Assembly (NCBI RefSeq): GCF_902364365.1
Contig: NZ_CABJDN010000012.1
Location: 62,001 to 126,000 of the forward strand
Source: Bacteroides intestinalis
GTDB taxonomy: Bacteria; Bacteroidota; Bacteroidia; Bacteroidales; Bacteroidaceae
Direction: 5' to 3'
Length of the DNA stretch: 64,000 nucleotides
Shown: piece by piece, positions 62,447-64,000 of the stretch
Numbering within the stretch: position 1 is the first letter of the stretch
Layout: the number at the start of each line of letters is the position of its first letter
Translations under genes and position numbers: made by a program
Notes under the pieces: generated by a model
The model's database searches: none
What the model was told of the DNA's origin: nothing
Seen by the model: only the letters and a program-made list of their open reading frames with translations

Positions 62447-62479
62447 TATCTGATTTTGAAATTCAAATATCTAATATCA
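62447..62479 (+). promoter_or_regulatory. Paired direct repeat, candidate PUL 2 operator C
   Basis: Read on the minus strand, CAAAATCAGATA (62458-62447) and TGATATTAGATA (62479-62468) are 21 bases apart. This is the same element as operators A and B, reversed because the gene is on the plus strand, and it ends 25 bases before the -7 box. Confidence 0.7.
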
Positions 62480-62503
62480 AAAGCCATTCATCCCTCGATG
62501 GCT

Positions 62504-62511
62504 TACTTTTG
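62504..62511 (+). promoter_or_regulatory. -7 promoter box of the GH43-like gene
   Basis: TACTTTTG, 67 bases before the ATG at 62578. Confidence 0.55.
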
Positions 62512-62577
62512 TCGCATAGTATCTTATTGAACAAATAATAACATAAATATTTACGCATAAAAAAGATTAGATTGGTT

Positions 62578-64000
62578 ATGAAAAGAATTCAAGTCGTATT
62601 ATTATTATTTGCCATTGTCCCTATGTTTGCAATAACAAAAGCAATAGCCGGTACTAATAATCAGCCCAAAACATCCAAGTTTGTTTATCACGGAGCCGGT
62701 AATCCGTATCTACCGTTATGGGAACATTTGCCGGACGGAGAACCCCGTGTTTTTGAAGATCCCGACAATCCGGGAAAATTTCGCGCTTACATCATCGGTT
62801 CGCACGATGTCCGCTTCGGCAGCTATTGCGGACCGGACATCAGAATGTGGTCGGCACCCGTAGAAGATTTATCAAGTTGGCGTGACGAAGGGGCTATCTT
62901 TACCTATCAGGTAGAAGGACAATGGGATGTGATGTACGCTCCCGACCTTGTTGAAGTGAAAAGGAAGGACGGCACAAAAGAATATTATCTGTACCCGCAT
63001 AGCCGCGGTAGAGACAGAGAAGCGATGGTTGCCAAAGGAAGCCGCCCCGACGGGCCTTTTACCCCTATTAACCTGACTGCCGATGGTACAAAAACTCTGC
63101 CCGGAAGTATTCTGGGATTCGACCCGTCTGTATATATCGAATATATCACAGATCCGAACGATCCGGATTATGAAATCGGATTCAGAGCTTATGGATACTG
63201 GGGATTCCAACGTTCATTAGCCGCCCAACTGGATCAGAACACCATGTATTCCGTACGTCCGGGGACAGAGGTTATTCCTTATTTCATGCCGGCAGGCGTT
63301 CGCAGAGGTAACAATCGCGGTCCGAAGAATATTTCATATCCGCATATCTTTCCCGGAGAGGACCTCGAAGCATTCAACTTCTTTGAAGCTTCATCCATAC
63401 GTAAGATCGGAAACAAATACGTGACCATCTATAGCGGACATTCAGGTCCCGACTATGGATTGGGCAGTTCCAACTCCACTTTGCGTTACGCTTATGGTGA
63501 TTCTCCACTGGGTCCATGGAAAAGTGGCGGCGTTCTGGTCGATTCGCGTGCCCCGGTGTTAAATCAGGATGGTTCACGCCTGCAAACAACTAATGCAGGA
63601 CACAATACACACGGAAGTATAGAACTTATCAACGGACAATGGTATGTATTCTATCACCGTCCGCCACGGGGATTCGGCAACGCACGCCAGTCAATGGTAG
63701 CCCCAATCCATGTGGAATGGGATAAGAAGTCAGTATCGGAAGGTGGTAAAGTTTCCATCAGAGCCTACGATCCCTATGCAAAAGATAATATCTGGACAGC
63801 CAAAGACAGTCAAGGGAATGAATACAAAGGAGCAGAAGTAACCTCGGAAGGATTCCACATCTTTGGTCTTGATCCTTATCAGTATTATTCCGCAGGATTT
63901 GCATGTTATCTCTCCGACGGACGTATCCAGCAGGATTCATGGGACATCTGGGATAATCATGCCCCCATCACAAACGTGAAAAACGGCAATATAATAGGAT
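62578..64000 (+). CDS. GH43-like secreted glycosidase, 3' end outside the window
   Basis: 474 codons are visible. A signal peptide (VVLLLFAIVPMFAITKAIAG) precedes a beta-propeller with GH43-like landmarks: EPRVFEDPDNPGKFRAYIIGSHD (first Asp), GSILGFDPSVYIE (second Asp), AFNFFEASSIRKIGNKYV (Glu) and NTHGSIELINGQWYVFYHRPP with the conserved His. It differs from the other GH43 proteins of this locus by long insertions (about 180-245). From about 400 the chain continues into another beta-rich region (VTSEGFHIFGLDPYQYYSAGFACYL), so the whole protein is larger than a single GH43 domain. It has its own promoter with operator C. Confidence 0.82.
   Translation, partial: MKRIQVVLLLFAIVPMFAITKAIAGTNNQPKTSKFVYHGAGNPYLPLWEHLPDGEPRVFEDPDNPGKFRAYIIGSHDVRFGSYCGPDIRMWSAPVEDLSSWRDEGAIFTYQVEGQWDVMYAPDLVEVKRKDGTKEYYLYPHSRGRDREAMVAKGSRPDGPFTPINLTADGTKTLPGSILGFDPSVYIEYITDPNDPDYEIGFRAYGYWGFQRSLAAQLDQNTMYSVRPGTEVIPYFMPAGVRRGNNRGPKNISYPHIFPGEDLEAFNFFEASSIRKIGNKYVTIYSGHSGPDYGLGSSNSTLRYAYGDSPLGPWKSGGVLVDSRAPVLNQDGSRLQTTNAGHNTHGSIELINGQWYVFYHRPPRGFGNARQSMVAPIHVEWDKKSVSEGGKVSIRAYDPYAKDNIWTAKDSQGNEYKGAEVTSEGFHIFGLDPYQYYSAGFACYLSDGRIQQDSWDIWDNHAPITNVKNGNIIG

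Overview
The window is chromosomal DNA of a gut-type Bacteroides or close relative (Bacteroidota). The evidence is SusC/SusD-type outer-membrane genes, an ECF sigma/FecR anti-sigma pair, DUF3823, DUF4270, DUF4907, DUF6266 and ORF6N families, many lipoprotein signal peptides, glycoside hydrolases in long operons, and repeated use of the Bacteroides -7 promoter box TAnnTTTG a short way upstream of genes. The species cannot be fixed from the sequence alone.

Layout. 1-7062 is mixed core and accessory DNA: a partial TPR lipoprotein (-), a DUF6266 protein, an AAA+ ATPase behind a perfect palindrome, miaB, a small membrane protein and an acetyl/succinyl-CoA transferase. 7128-7372 is a miniature insertion sequence. 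7377-25789 is polysaccharide utilisation locus 1 (PUL 1). On the minus strand lie fecR, then susC, susD, DUF3823 and two tandem 1000-residue beta-helix/propeller proteins. Divergently on the plus strand lie the ECF sigma gene, a small secreted protein, a ThuA-like gene broken by one in-frame TAG, and a GH9 enzyme. A probable antisense small RNA of the DonS type lies in the fecR-susC gap. 25841-27083 is a decayed IS, the parent of the miniature copy.

27089-42654 is housekeeping and accessory DNA: PBP4-type carboxypeptidase, dihydrolipoyl dehydrogenase, two PH-like membrane proteins, a frameshifted ORF6N gene, a Kelch/DUF4907 pair divergent from DUF4270 and a frameshifted outer-membrane barrel gene, a LytTR regulator with a degenerate receiver, a TPR-HTH membrane regulator with a divergently encoded stand-alone copy of its output domain, nadB and rubrerythrin.

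42863-64000 is PUL 2, which begins by truncating a lipoprotein gene after its signal peptide. An eight-gene minus-strand operon (GH31, two GH43, GH97, GH43, GH31, GH27, GH43) is preceded by a separately transcribed GH97. Divergent from these are a double-CE1 esterase and a GH43-like enzyme that runs off the window. The set (arabinofuranosidase/xylosidase, alpha-xylosidase, alpha-galactosidase and feruloyl-esterase-like activities) suits a heavily decorated glucuronoarabinoxylan such as cereal-bran xylan; this is inference. No susC/susD for PUL 2 is inside the window.

The most interesting regulatory signals are: (i) a 12-bp direct repeat at exactly 21-bp spacing, 25-26 bp upstream of the -7 box at three PUL 2 promoters on both strands, which looks like one regulator's operator; (ii) the antisense RNA candidate at susC, whose two hairpins carry the identical loop CGCCAA; (iii) two unrelated intergenic arrays of 22-bp tandem repeats, each with a palindromic core. 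Three genes carry a single disabling lesion (ThuA-like, ORF6N, outer-membrane barrel), so either recent gene decay or assembly error should be considered.
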